Source: Streptosporangium brasiliense
Lineage (GTDB): Bacteria > Actinomycetota > Actinomycetes > Streptosporangiales > Streptosporangiaceae
Assembly (NCBI RefSeq): GCF_030811595.1
Contig: NZ_JAUSRB010000002.1
Span: 7,068,001 to 7,132,000 of the forward strand
Length of the DNA: 64,000 nucleotides
Direction of reading: 5' to 3'
Position numbers and translations under genes: made by a program. Shown in pieces: positions 8,889 to 17,174 of this stretch (the first letter of the stretch is position 1; the number at the start of each line of letters is the position of its first letter). The notes under the pieces are model-generated. The model saw nothing but the letters and a program-made list of their open reading frames with translations, did not search any database and was not told the DNA's origin.

Positions 8889-9065
8889 TCAGCGGACTTC
8901 TAGGTCCCGGTGGCCTTCCCGGAGCAGGCGGATGGTCGTGCCCTGGCCCGCGCACCCCGCGCCGACGACGGCGACGTGCCGCCCGGGCCGGGCTCGTCTC
9001 GCCCTGGCGTCCTTGTGTCCGGCACCCCTTCCTTGGGTTCTGGTCGGTCGCGACTCTTCCGTCAT
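8889..9065 (-). pseudogene. FAD-dependent oxygenase, N-terminal remnant
   Basis: From ATG 9065 the product begins with about 28 basic residues, then GRHVAVVGAGCAGQGTTIRL and LREGHRDLEV, the FAD-binding beta-alpha-beta unit of flavin monooxygenases (GxGxxG), and stops after 58 codons where IS1182 sequence begins. It was presumably a second Baeyer-Villiger-like enzyme divergent from the oxidoreductase at 9124. Confidence 0.6.
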
Positions 9066-9123
9066 CGCTAAACCTATCGTATAGAATGCGAACGGAAGAA
9101 AAACGATACATGGGAGGTGGAGG
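9066..9123. promoter_or_regulatory. Divergent promoter region with spaced inverted repeat
   Basis: This AT-rich 58-bp gap lies between the truncated oxygenase and the oxidoreductase at 9124. TATCGT (about 9075-9080) and ACGATA (about 9103-9108) form a widely spaced inverted repeat, and CTATCGTATAG is itself nearly palindromic. GGGAGGTGGAGG (9112-9123) is the ribosome site for the GTG at 9124. A regulator site is likely, but its owner cannot be named. Confidence 0.4.
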
Positions 9124-10371
9124 GTGAGAATCCTGGCGCTCGGCGGGCCCGGAGCGATGGGAGCGGCCGCGGTGCGGGTGGCCGCCGGACTTCCCGGGGT
9201 GACCGAGATCGTGGTGGCGGACCGGTGCCTTGAGGCGGCGCAGAGCCTGGTGCGCCGCCTCGCCGGCACCGGCGCGTCGATGCGGCCGCTGCGGGTGGAC
9301 GTGACCGATGCCGGCGAGCTACGGGCCGCTCTCGAGCAGGCGGACGTCGTGCTCAACACGGTCGGCCCGTACTACCGGTTCGGCATGACCGTGCTGCGCG
9401 CCGCCATCGCGGCCGGCACCCACTACCTGGACATCTGCGACGACTGGGAGCCGACCCAGCAGATGCTCGGCCTGGACGAGCAGGCCCGGACCGCCGGAGT
9501 CTGCGCGGTGGTAGGCATGGGCGCCAGCCCGGGGGTCAGCAACCTGCTGGCCCTGCGCGCGGTCACCACGCTGGACGGGCCGGTCCAGGACCTGTACACC
9601 GCCTGGCCCGTGGACGTCTCCAGTTCCGAGACGGTCGGGCGGGACGACGAGCAGTTGCTCGGCCCCGATGGGCGTCCCACCGCCGCCGCCGTGCATTGGA
9701 TGGAGCAGATCAGCGGCAAGGTCGCCGTGGTCGACGGCGGACGGCTCGTGCACCGGCGACCGTTGCAGCCGGTCACCCTGACCGTCGCCCCCGGCCGTTC
9801 CGGTACGGCTTACATCGTGGGGCATCCTGAGCCGGTCACCTTCCACCGCAGTTTCCGCCCTGCCGGCAGGTCCGCCAACCTCATGGTCATCACCCCGGCG
9901 GTCCTCGCCTACCTGGACCTGCTGCGCCAGGGCATCGACTCCGGCAAGCTCAGCAACGAGACCGCCGCTGCCGATCTGGCCAGGCCATCGGTCGGGCGCG
10001 GCCTACGCGCCACTGTGGCGGCGCTGGGTCGTAAGGGCCCCGGAACGCTGCCTCCGTTCTTCGCCACCGCTACGGGAACGCGGCACGGCGCCCCGCTTAC
10101 CGTCACCGCCCGTCTCGCGGACACCCCCGGCGTCGCCGCGTTGACCGGCGACATGGCCGAGGCGACCGGGGTCCCGCTGGCCCTGGGGCTGGCGCAGCTT
10201 CTTGATGGCCCCCCTGTCCGGCCCGGCGTTCACCCACCTGAGTCGGTCATCGACGCCGAGCGGTTCTTCCACGACCTGGTACGCCAGGTGCCCCGGCTGC
10301 GCGCTGACGGCGCCCCCGACGGCGTGGTGGTGGACGTGACCCCGACCGACGTCGAGGTCGTCCGAACATGA
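9124..10371 (+). CDS. Saccharopine-dehydrogenase-like NAD(P)-dependent oxidoreductase (copy 1)
   Basis: The 415-residue product starts at GTG after a strong purine-rich ribosome site. The Rossmann motif RILALGGPGAMGAAAVRVAA (residues 2-21) is followed by LNTVGPYYRFGMTVLRAAI, THYLDICDDWEPT and VVGMGASPGVSNLLALRAV, typical of the saccharopine dehydrogenase N-terminal family. That family includes reductases acting on non-amino-acid substrates, so lysine metabolism is not implied. The C-terminal half carries LYTAWPVDV and HPEPVTFHRSFRPAG. Its stop overlaps the next gene's ATG by 4 bp (ATGA), indicating translational coupling with the hydrolase at 10368. A close paralogue lies at 13762 on the other strand. 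Confidence 0.8.
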   Translation: MRILALGGPGAMGAAAVRVAAGLPGVTEIVVADRCLEAAQSLVRRLAGTGASMRPLRVDVTDAGELRAALEQADVVLNTVGPYYRFGMTVLRAAIAAGTHYLDICDDWEPTQQMLGLDEQARTAGVCAVVGMGASPGVSNLLALRAVTTLDGPVQDLYTAWPVDVSSSETVGRDDEQLLGPDGRPTAAAVHWMEQISGKVAVVDGGRLVHRRPLQPVTLTVAPGRSGTAYIVGHPEPVTFHRSFRPAGRSANLMVITPAVLAYLDLLRQGIDSGKLSNETAAADLARPSVGRGLRATVAALGRKGPGTLPPFFATATGTRHGAPLTVTARLADTPGVAALTGDMAEATGVPLALGLAQLLDGPPVRPGVHPPESVIDAERFFHDLVRQVPRLRADGAPDGVVVDVTPTDVEVVRT

Positions 10372-11315
10372 CGGGATCTCATCGTCGCGAGCCGGTGGAG
10401 GCGCAGGGGCCTCTCGAACGGCACGACGTCACCACTCCTCCCGCCACGTTCGCCATGTTCGCCGAGGTCGACGGATGCCGTGTCCGTTACCGCGTCGCGG
10501 GAACCGGTCCGCCGGTGATCCTGCTGCACGGCTTGGGCCGCAGCCTGGAGGACTGGGAGCCACTACGCGCGGCCCTGCCCGGGTATCGCCTGCTGGCGAT
10601 CGACCTCGCCGGGTTCGGGCACTCCCATCCCCTGCCCAACCCTCGGCTCGACTCCCTGGCCCGGCATGTGATGAGAACGCTAGACGCCTTGGGCGTCACC
10701 TCCGCCGTGCACGTGGTGGGCAACTCGCTGGGCGGTGCCGTCGGGATGCGGCTCGCCGCCGACGACCCCGGCCGGGTTGCCTCGCTGGCCCTGGCCGACA
10801 GCGCCGGATTCGGCCGCCGGGTCACGTGGGCACTGCGCGTCCTCGACCTGCCGTTGCTGTGGCGGCTGCTGCTACGCCCCGACGAGCGCACCGCACGGTC
10901 GACCGAGCTTTCGCTGTTCTACGACCCGGCCTTCGCCACGCCCGAACGGGTCGCCCTTGCGCACGAACTCTCCCAGCGACCAGAGGCGGCCCGAACCCTG
11001 CGGAGCGTGGCCGCCGGCCTGGGCTCACTTCGGGGCGTCCACCTCGGGTGGCGCCGGGACCTGATCGCGGCGGTGGCACGGCTCGGCATCCCCACGCTCA
11101 TCACCTGGGGAACCCACGACCGGATCCTGCCCGCCACCCACCTCGTCAACGCGGCGACCGCTTTGCCCTGGGCCCGTATCCACCTGTTCTCCCGAACCGG
11201 TCACATGCCGCAGATCGAGCGGGCCGAGGAGTTCGCCGCCCTGCTCGCCCGCTTCTGGGACGACCTGGAGATCGGGCAGCCTCCCGACACCGCCCCCGCC
11301 TCCCCAGCTCCCTAG
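10368..11315 (+). CDS. Alpha/beta hydrolase coupled to the oxidoreductase
   Basis: The 315-residue protein is an alpha/beta-fold hydrolase: oxyanion motif LLHGLGRSLEDWEPL (HG), nucleophile elbow VVGNSLGGAVGM (Ser), acid in TWGTHDRILP and the final His in SRTGHMPQIE. An N-terminal stretch of about 28 residues precedes the domain, so a later start (the ATG encoding MFAEVDG) is possible, but the ATGA overlap with the gene at 9124 favours 10368. It belongs to the group containing meta-cleavage-product hydrolases, epoxide hydrolases and haloperoxidase-like esterases. Coupling implies the two enzymes act on the same pathway. Cytosolic; substrate unknown. Confidence 0.85.
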   Translation: MTGSHRREPVEAQGPLERHDVTTPPATFAMFAEVDGCRVRYRVAGTGPPVILLHGLGRSLEDWEPLRAALPGYRLLAIDLAGFGHSHPLPNPRLDSLARHVMRTLDALGVTSAVHVVGNSLGGAVGMRLAADDPGRVASLALADSAGFGRRVTWALRVLDLPLLWRLLLRPDERTARSTELSLFYDPAFATPERVALAHELSQRPEAARTLRSVAAGLGSLRGVHLGWRRDLIAAVARLGIPTLITWGTHDRILPATHLVNAATALPWARIHLFSRTGHMPQIERAEEFAALLARFWDDLEIGQPPDTAPASPAP

Positions 11316-11381
11316 CCGTACCGACCACCGACCTTGTGACGGACGGGACCGCCGGAAGGTGACCGGCGGCAAATATGAGAG

Positions 11382-11426
11382 CTTTCAGGCCGGTGTCGGG
11401 ATGAAACCGCAGCACCGGCCCGAAAG
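11382..11426. terminator. Bidirectional hairpin between convergent genes
   Basis: CTTTCAGGCCGGTG (11382-11395) pairs with CACCGGCCCGAAAG (11413-11426) with one mismatch and a 17-nt loop. It lies between the convergent hydrolases ending at 11315 (+) and 11481 (-). No U-tract follows, as is common in actinomycetes. Confidence 0.65.
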
Positions 11427-11480
11427 CCCTCGATGGTCTACCGCGACGCCCCTCCGTTTCGGCGGGCCCGCACGCCGTGG

Positions 11481-12530
11481 TCAGCTCCAGGACCGGAGAT
11501 CGCGCAGAAAGTCCTCCTGATCGTCCAGGTAGTGGGAGACGAACACCGACCGGGGCGCGAAGATTGCGGTCAGCGTGAGCCTGAAGCCGGAGCGGGCGAG
11601 CTCGTCGTCGACCATGGAGTGGTCGGCGTCCGGATACCGGCGGACCGTGAGCGCGCCGCCGGCCTCCAACTGCTTGCGGTACACGGTCTCAGTGTCGGCC
11701 GAGTCCACGTTGATGTCGTGCCCTCCCAAGAAGAGCACGACCGGCACTCCGCGCAGCGCGAGCAGATCATCGGTTGCGTCGGCGGTGTAGTTGCGGCCGA
11801 CGAACCCCCAGCGGTCGGCGGTCATGCCGTCGCCGCCCCCCATGGTGCGCACGTATCCCTCGAAGCTCGCCCCGCGGCGCAGCAGCTCCCGCGTCCGATC
11901 ACTCCTGGCGATCCTCCCCTCGATCTCGGCCGCCGAGGCATGCTCCTGCCGCAGCTCGGCCAACAGGTTGTATCGGCCCTGCTGGAGCCAGTTCACGGCG
12001 GTGCTGGTGGCCATCACGAAGGCCACGGGGGTGCGCTTGGCAACCTTGGGCATGACCCACCCGGCCTGGCTGGCGCCCCACAGTCCGATGTGCTCGGCGT
12101 CGATGTCCGGCCGGGACCGAGCCCAAACTATGGCAGCGGCGACCTCGTGCGCGCGGTCGTCCATGGACTGGTGCAGCCAGTTACCGGGCGCGCCCGCCAC
12201 TCCCGGCTTGTCCCAGGACAGGCTCGCGTACCCGGCGCGAGCGAACGCCTCCCAGATCGGCCGGTAGCCGTCCTCATGGGTCGCGTCGATCGGCCCGTCA
12301 CCGTGGACCATCACCACCAGGGGATGGCGCCGCGCGCCGTCCCGCGGTGTGGTCAGCACCGCGCGCAGATCGTGTCCGTCCTGGCGGATCGTCATCCGCT
12401 GCTCGTTCATGGCGTAGGAGTTCTGCCACACCACCACTCCACTCAGACCGGCCACGACCAGCCCCAGCACGGCGACGGCGACGAGACCGGCCCGCCACCC
12501 GCCACGGCCGAGCTGTCTCTTGCGTACCAT
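11481..12530 (-). CDS. Membrane-anchored or exported alpha/beta hydrolase
   Basis: The 349-residue product begins with a basic segment and one hydrophobic helix (GLVAVAVLGLVVAGLSGVVV, about residues 15-34) lacking a clear cleavage site, so it is probably a signal anchor with the enzyme outside the membrane. The catalytic domain shows LVVMVHGDGPID (oxyanion region), the nucleophile elbow GLWGASQAGWV (Ser), an Asp in FLGGHDINV and a His in PDADHSMVDD, as in prolyl-oligopeptidase/BAAT-like esterases. It is divergent from the PaaX gene across a palindrome (12546-12576), a sign of shared regulation. Substrate unknown. Confidence 0.82.
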   Translation of the reverse strand: MVRKRQLGRGGWRAGLVAVAVLGLVVAGLSGVVVWQNSYAMNEQRMTIRQDGHDLRAVLTTPRDGARRHPLVVMVHGDGPIDATHEDGYRPIWEAFARAGYASLSWDKPGVAGAPGNWLHQSMDDRAHEVAAAIVWARSRPDIDAEHIGLWGASQAGWVMPKVAKRTPVAFVMATSTAVNWLQQGRYNLLAELRQEHASAAEIEGRIARSDRTRELLRRGASFEGYVRTMGGGDGMTADRWGFVGRNYTADATDDLLALRGVPVVLFLGGHDINVDSADTETVYRKQLEAGGALTVRRYPDADHSMVDDELARSGFRLTLTAIFAPRSVFVSHYLDDQEDFLRDLRSWS

Positions 12531-12545
12531 GACACTCCTCGAACT

Positions 12546-12584
12546 TTAAACTATCGATTTTTACTCGATAGTTTAAGATATAAT
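12546..12584 (+). promoter_or_regulatory. Perfect palindrome next to a consensus -10 box
   Basis: TTAAACTATCGA (12546-12557) and TCGATAGTTTAA (12565-12576) are perfect 12-bp arms around a 7-nt AT-rich centre. TATAAT follows at 12579-12584, a textbook -10 hexamer pointing toward the PaaX gene. No good -35 is seen; the palindrome occupies that space, so a bound repressor would block both this promoter and the one for the hydrolase ending at 11481. PaaX itself is the obvious candidate ligand-responsive repressor. Confidence 0.65.
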
Positions 12585-12713
12585 AGACAAGGGGGTGTCC
12601 GGCGAGGTCGATAGGCTCGACACACCGGGCACCCCGCTGTCCGCCCGCACCCGCCAGGGATCGGCGTCGCCATCACGGCCTGCCGCCCCGGCCGCACCTG
12701 GAAGGCCCGCACC

Positions 12714-13607
12714 ATGATCGCCGCACCCCAGATGCCGGAACCGGACATCCAGGTCCCCACCCGGATGCTCGTCGAAGCGCTCGTCCGCGCCGACCTCACG
12801 GTCGACACCGGCGAGCTCTACACCACCGGCAACCTGCTGGGCATGACCGACCAGCAGGTGCGCCTGTGCATTAAGCGACTGGTCGCCGAAGGACGCTTCA
12901 ACCACGAAGGCAGAGGACGCAAAGCACTACTACGAGCCACCAGTACCACCGAGCAGACCCTGGGCCTCGATGTCGAATTCGTCGCCCACGCCTTCCGCCA
13001 AGACGCGGGACTCGCCCCTTGGGACGGTACGTGGCACCTGGTCGCCTTCGCCGTCCCCGAGACCGCCCGCACCGCACGCGACACCCTGCGCGCCGCGCTC
13101 ACCCGCCTGGGCGGAGCTCCCATCCAGGGCGGCCTGTACCTCAGTGCCAACCCGTGGGAACCCTACGTCAAGGACCACGCACGCCACCTGGACGTCCTCG
13201 ACCACCTCACCTTCGCGACCACCCGGGACCTGCGCCAAGGCGACCGGGACGACCCCGCCGCACTCGCCCGCGCCCTGTGGCCACTGACCGAGATCGCCGA
13301 GCGCTATGACCGGCTCACCGCCGTCGCCCTACCGCGCCTGAAGCGTCTTCGCGACCACGCCGACCTCTCCGAACCGGAGCGACTGACCATCGCGGTAGAA
13401 CTGGCCGCCGAATTCACCCGCGCCATGGAGCCCGACCCCCTCCTGCCCCCCCAACTGCTCCCGCAGCCCTGGCCGGGCGGTCAAGCGCGCGCACTGATCG
13501 CAGAGTGCTGGTCACTCTTGAACGAGAACGCCGGCCCGGACAGCGAGAGCACCCGCCTCTTCCGCCTCTACGGCGACATGGCCCGCAGAGCGGCCGCTCG
13601 CAGGTGA
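12714..13607 (+). CDS. PaaX-family transcriptional regulator
   Basis: The 297-residue protein has an N-terminal winged helix (TTGNLLGMTDQQVRLCIKRL, about residues 38-57, then VAEGRFNHEGRGRKALLRAT) and a central and C-terminal region (WDGTWHLVAFAVPETARTAR, then GGAPIQGGLYLSANPWEP) typical of the PaaX family. Founding members repress phenylacetate catabolism and respond to CoA-thioesters; many actinomycete homologues control other catabolic genes. The ATG at 12714 follows a weak GGAAG site; the transcript would start about 120 nt upstream, leaving a long leader. Context suggests it governs the hydrolase and oxidoreductase genes here, but the effector is unknown. Confidence 0.85.
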   Translation: MIAAPQMPEPDIQVPTRMLVEALVRADLTVDTGELYTTGNLLGMTDQQVRLCIKRLVAEGRFNHEGRGRKALLRATSTTEQTLGLDVEFVAHAFRQDAGLAPWDGTWHLVAFAVPETARTARDTLRAALTRLGGAPIQGGLYLSANPWEPYVKDHARHLDVLDHLTFATTRDLRQGDRDDPAALARALWPLTEIAERYDRLTAVALPRLKRLRDHADLSEPERLTIAVELAAEFTRAMEPDPLLPPQLLPQPWPGGQARALIAECWSLLNENAGPDSESTRLFRLYGDMARRAAARR

Positions 13608-13761
13608 CCGGCACGCCGTCTCGTGACTCCAAGGACCCAGAAACGTCAGGCCGGACCGCTACGAGACCGGCCGGACCCGGTCGAAGCCGAAGGTCATCCG
13701 CGACGCCCCCTGTGGGCCGATCCGCCGGCATGCGCGGGTCGCGTGGACGCCGACGTTCCGG

Positions 13762-14943
13762 TCACGGCCCTTCCTCAACTACGACCGCGATGGGCTTGGC
13801 CCGTTCCGCCAAGTCGGCGAAGAAACGGTCGGGATCAATGGCGGTTTCCGGCGGGTGGACTCCGGGCCGGCCGACGGTGCCATCGAGCAACTGGGCGAGC
13901 CCCAGGGCCGCCGGGATCCCGGTGGCCTCGGCCATGCCCTTCATCAGCGCGGCCGTGCCGGTCAGGTGGGCCAGGACCGTGGTCGGCCGACCATCCTTGA
14001 TTCCTCTGGCGACGGCGAAGAACGGCGGCAGCGAGCCGGGGGTCTTGAACTTTACGGCGCGCGCGGCGGCCCTCATGGCGCGTCGCATCGTGGGCTTGGC
14101 CAGGTCGGCGGCTGCCGTCTCGTTGGTGAGCCTGCCACCGTCGATGTCACTGCGCAGTACGTCCAGATAGGCCACGGTCCCAGGCGTGACGACCATGAGA
14201 TTGGCCGAGTCTCCGACCGGTCGATAGCTGCGTTGCAAAGTCACCGGCTCAGGATGGCCGACGGTGTATGCGGTGCCCTTGCGGCCACCAGGTAGGGCGA
14301 GCGTGACCGGCCGCAGCGGCGGCCGCTGCACGACCTCACCGTTGCTCACCACGGCGACCGTACCGCTGATCTGCTGCATCCAGTGCACGGCGGCCGCGAC
14401 CGGCCGGCCGTCCGAGCCGCGTAGGTCGGTCTCTTCGGCGCCGGAGCCCGGCACATCGACGGGCCAGGCGGTGTAGAGGTCGGTCACGATGTCGAACCGG
14501 GCCACCGCCCTGGCCGCGAGCAGGTTGCTGATGCCGGGGCTCGCGCCCATGCCGATCACGGCGCATACCCCTGCCACTCGGGCGTCGGCGTCGAGATCGA
14601 GCATCTGCAGGGTGGGTTCCCAGTCGTCGCAGATGTCGATGTAGTGCGTACGAGTGCGGATCGCCGCCCGCAGCACCCCCGGGCCGAACCGATAGTACGG
14701 ACCGACGCTGTTGAAGACGATGTCGGCCTCCTTGAGCGCCGCGTCCAGTTCGGCCTCGTCGGCGACGTCGACCTTTCGGGCGCACATCCGCACCCGTGAA
14801 CCGGCCAGGTCGCGGACGAGTCGCCGCGCCGCGTCCACGTCGCGGTCGGCGACCACGATCTCCTGGACGCCCGGCAGCCCAGCGGCCACGCGCACCGCGA
14901 CCCGGCCCATCGCGCCCGGGCCGCCGAGGGCAAGGACTCTCAT
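13762..14943 (-). CDS. Saccharopine-dehydrogenase-like NAD(P)-dependent oxidoreductase (copy 2)
   Basis: The 393-residue product is paralogous along its length to the gene at 9124, sharing by eye RVLALGGPGAMGRVAVRVAA, NSVGPYYRFGPGVLRAAI, IDICDDWEPTLQMLDLD, GMGASPGISNLLAARAV, LYTAWPVDV and GVHPPETAIDPDRFF. It lacks copy 1's final 15-20 residues and is not followed by a hydrolase. The pair lie in inverted orientation about 3.4 kb apart, flanking two hydrolases and PaaX. The gene is divergent from a membrane-protein gene across a palindrome (14973-14993). Function is inferred as an NAD(P)H-linked reductase or dehydrogenase of unknown substrate; duplication and specialisation or dosage are possible. 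Confidence 0.8.
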   Translation of the reverse strand: MRVLALGGPGAMGRVAVRVAAGLPGVQEIVVADRDVDAARRLVRDLAGSRVRMCARKVDVADEAELDAALKEADIVFNSVGPYYRFGPGVLRAAIRTRTHYIDICDDWEPTLQMLDLDADARVAGVCAVIGMGASPGISNLLAARAVARFDIVTDLYTAWPVDVPGSGAEETDLRGSDGRPVAAAVHWMQQISGTVAVVSNGEVVQRPPLRPVTLALPGGRKGTAYTVGHPEPVTLQRSYRPVGDSANLMVVTPGTVAYLDVLRSDIDGGRLTNETAAADLAKPTMRRAMRAAARAVKFKTPGSLPPFFAVARGIKDGRPTTVLAHLTGTAALMKGMAEATGIPAALGLAQLLDGTVGRPGVHPPETAIDPDRFFADLAERAKPIAVVVEEGP

Positions 14944-14972
14944 CAGCCACTCCTTGCATATCGTGACTAAAT

Positions 14973-14993
14973 CGATCGTTTAATTTACGATCG
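14973..14993. promoter_or_regulatory. Operator palindrome between oxidoreductase 2 and a membrane gene
   Basis: CGATCGT (14973-14979) and ACGATCG (14987-14993) are perfect arms around TTAATTT in an AT-rich intergenic region of 58 bp. The core TCGT-N7-ACGA and its spacing match the palindrome at the monooxygenase start (3095-3121), so one regulator may bind both sites. Confidence 0.6.
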
Positions 14994-15001
14994 GATACAT
15001 T

Positions 15002-15487
15002 ATGAAAGTACCATTGGTGACGCTCTTCCGCGAGCGGCCCGCGAGCCGGCTCCTCGCCGCCGAGGCTCTGTGCGCCCTGCCTATCGCCACGCTGACCCTG
15101 CCCGCCTCGACACCGGATCACCACACCGTGCCCGACTGGGTGCAGTCCCTCGGCCTGATGATGCTCTTCGTGCTGTACGGCACCGTGCTGTCCACCTGGC
15201 GCCTGGTCATGGTCGGCGGCCTGCACCCGGCCCCGACGACCCGGCAGCAGATCCGCGACGATCGGCGGCTCCGAATGCTGGTGCTGAGCTACCCGCCCCT
15301 GGTGGCGATGCTCCTGCCGATCCCGTCCACCTGGACCCTGTTCTGGTTCGGGCTCACGCTGGCCACCGCGGTCGGCGGCGCGACCTCGCTGGTCCGGATG
15401 GTGGTCCTGCTCAACGGCCGGTCGATTCGAGCGACAGCCGCCGATCACACGGATACCCCCACACAGACAGCGACCGAGGGGCGGTGA
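15002..15487 (+). CDS. Small integral membrane protein of unknown function
   Basis: The 161-residue protein has about four hydrophobic segments (LAAEALCALPIATLTLPAS, SLGLMMLFVLYGTVLSTWRL, LVLSYPPLVAMLLPI, WTLFWFGLTLATAVGGAT) with a charged cytosolic-type loop (TTRQQIRDDRRLR) between the second and third and a polar tail. No family is recognised. It starts at an ATG eight bases after the 14973-14993 palindrome and is divergent from oxidoreductase 2, so it is probably co-regulated. A transport or sensing role for a hydrophobic substrate is speculation. Confidence 0.65.
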   Translation: MKVPLVTLFRERPASRLLAAEALCALPIATLTLPASTPDHHTVPDWVQSLGLMMLFVLYGTVLSTWRLVMVGGLHPAPTTRQQIRDDRRLRMLVLSYPPLVAMLLPIPSTWTLFWFGLTLATAVGGATSLVRMVVLLNGRSIRATAADHTDTPTQTATEGR

Positions 15488-15618
15488 CCGCGACTAAGGC
15501 TGTCATCACTCATGGCCGTGCACCGCGTGGCCGGCCGACCGGCGACCTGCCCCCTCAACCCGGCTCCATGCCGTCAATCGCGCGGACCGATGAATGAGTC
15601 CAAGGGGTGTGGTCACGC

Positions 15619-16533
15619 TTAGTGGTCGTAGGCGATCAGGGATCGCTTGATCGGCTGGCTGGTCGTGTCGTTGTGCCAGATCGCGGCGGTCAGCGCCAAG
15701 ATCCGCGCCAGGACCCGGATGATGACTCCAGCAGGGCTGCGGCCGCCATGTCGTTCCAGGTCGAGCTGCCCCTTGAAGGTCTGATCGATTGATTCGATGG
15801 TCTGCCGTAACGGCCTGAACAACCGCGCACCGGCCCGTTCGGGTTCTCCTCGACGAGCCGGGCGCAGTAACCTCAAGTCCCGATCGGTGAGGGCGGACTC
15901 GAACGCGCGGCCGTAGTAGTTCTTGTCCGCGATGATCGTCTGGCTCGGATGGGTGGTCACCAGGGCGGGGTCGGCATCGACCGTCTGGAGCAAAACCTCG
16001 CGTTCGTCGGCCTTGGCGCCGGTGAGCGCGAAGGCCACCGGCAGCCCGCCCAGGGTGCACACCAGATGCAGCCGCAGCCCCCAGAAATACCGGGAGTGAC
16101 TGGCGCAGTAGCCGTAGGTCGCCCACCCGGCCGGCTCGCTGCGCCGGGCCGTCTCGCGCGAGCGGCCGCACTCCACCGGGGTGGAATCGACCATCCACAC
16201 ATCGTCGCTCCACAGCGAGGTGCTGGCGGCCAGCCTCTGGATCAGGTCAAGACCAGCCCGGAGGGCCTTGCGCAGCCGCTTGCCGTACCCGGACTGCTGC
16301 GGCAGACAAGGGAACATCCCCCGCAGATCCGCGTGGGCATAGCGCAGCCGGCGCCGCTCGGAGACAAACCCCAGCAAGGCCAACAGCACCGCCAGTGTCA
16401 CCAGCTCGGCATCACTGAGCGTAGGCGCGATACCGGCTTTCGGGCGTCATGGGGCCAGTTGCGGAGGAGCCTTCAGCAGGCCGTCGATCTTCACGTAGAG
16501 TGCGGTTGCGAGGGTGTCCAACTTGGTCGTCAC
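15619..16533 (-). pseudogene. IS982-family transposase with one internal stop
   Basis: From GTG 16533 the frame reads TTKLDTLATALYVKIDGLLK, then APPQLAP, a TGA at 16447-16449, and continues in the same frame to the natural end at 15619 (KRSLIAYDH). The body is full IS982: WMVDSTPVECGRSRETARRS, YGYCASHSRYFWGLRLHLVC, ALTGAKADEREVLL, TIIADKNYYGRAFESAL and QTIESIDQTFKGQLDLERHG. Relatives have Trp after APPQLAP (APWRP), so the change is a single TGG-to-TGA. About 305 codons are otherwise continuous, making this a recent inactivation. Translation restarting downstream would lack the N-terminus. Confidence 0.85.
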
Positions 16534-16700
16534 AAACCGAGGGTGGGCGCCCTCGTCCTATCTCCGCAGCCATGTCCCTATGCAGCTACCCCTTGAACTC
16601 ATTCATCCAGGCGACCACAGGGACAGGTCACCGCCGCCGGCCCTGCGCTGCGGTGCGCCAGGGTTATGCCGAGCAGCAGCGCGTTCAGTCAGGAGAGAGC

Positions 16701-17174
16701 ATGAGATGCGAGAACTACGTCGTCGACGACGACGCCGACCGGATCGACGTCGACATTGTTCATTCTTTCCTCAGCAAGCAAGCGCCGTGGGCGGCAAACA
16801 TCCCCCGCGAAACCGTCGTTCGCTCACTGCGCACTTCGCTGTGCTTGGGCGCCTACACGACCGGCGGCGCACAGGTCGGCTTCGTCCGCGTGGTGACGGA
16901 CAACGCCACCTTCGCCTGGATCTGCGACGTGTTCGTCCTGCCCGAACATCGGGGCTGCGGGCTGGGCGACAGGCTGGTCCGAGCCGCGATCGAGCACCCC
17001 CGGGTCGCCGGGGTGCGCCGCGTCCTGCTCGCCACGACCGATGCTCACGGGCTTTACAGTCGCTGGGGGTTCTCGCCGGTGCCCGACCACCAGTTCATGG
17101 AGATCTGCCGCGCCCCTCGGCAACTGTGGCCCGAGAGCACTGAGGTGACATCCATCCGCGCCAATGGCCACTGA
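16701..17174 (+). CDS. GNAT-family N-acetyltransferase
   Basis: The 157-residue protein begins at ATG 16701 after AGGAGAG (16691-16697). It has the GNAT core: VGFVRVVTDNATFAWICDVF (beta strands 2-4), the acetyl-CoA loop VLPEHRGCGLGDRLVRAAIE (motif A, R-G-x-G-x-G type), and a C-terminal DAHGLYSRWGFSPV (motif B, with the common LYxxxGF). It transfers an acetyl group from acetyl-CoA to an amine; the acceptor is unknown. The close relatives I recall are short stand-alone acetyltransferases. It stands alone beside the IS982 relic and looks intact. Confidence 0.88.
   Translation: MRCENYVVDDDADRIDVDIVHSFLSKQAPWAANIPRETVVRSLRTSLCLGAYTTGGAQVGFVRVVTDNATFAWICDVFVLPEHRGCGLGDRLVRAAIEHPRVAGVRRVLLATTDAHGLYSRWGFSPVPDHQFMEICRAPRQLWPESTEVTSIRANGH

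Noticed and set aside
11433..12614. Long plus-strand frame opposite the hydrolase at 11481-12530
   Set aside because: It is the antisense shadow of a gene with clear hydrolase motifs; its sequence is rich in Gly/Arg/His and has no family features or ribosome site.
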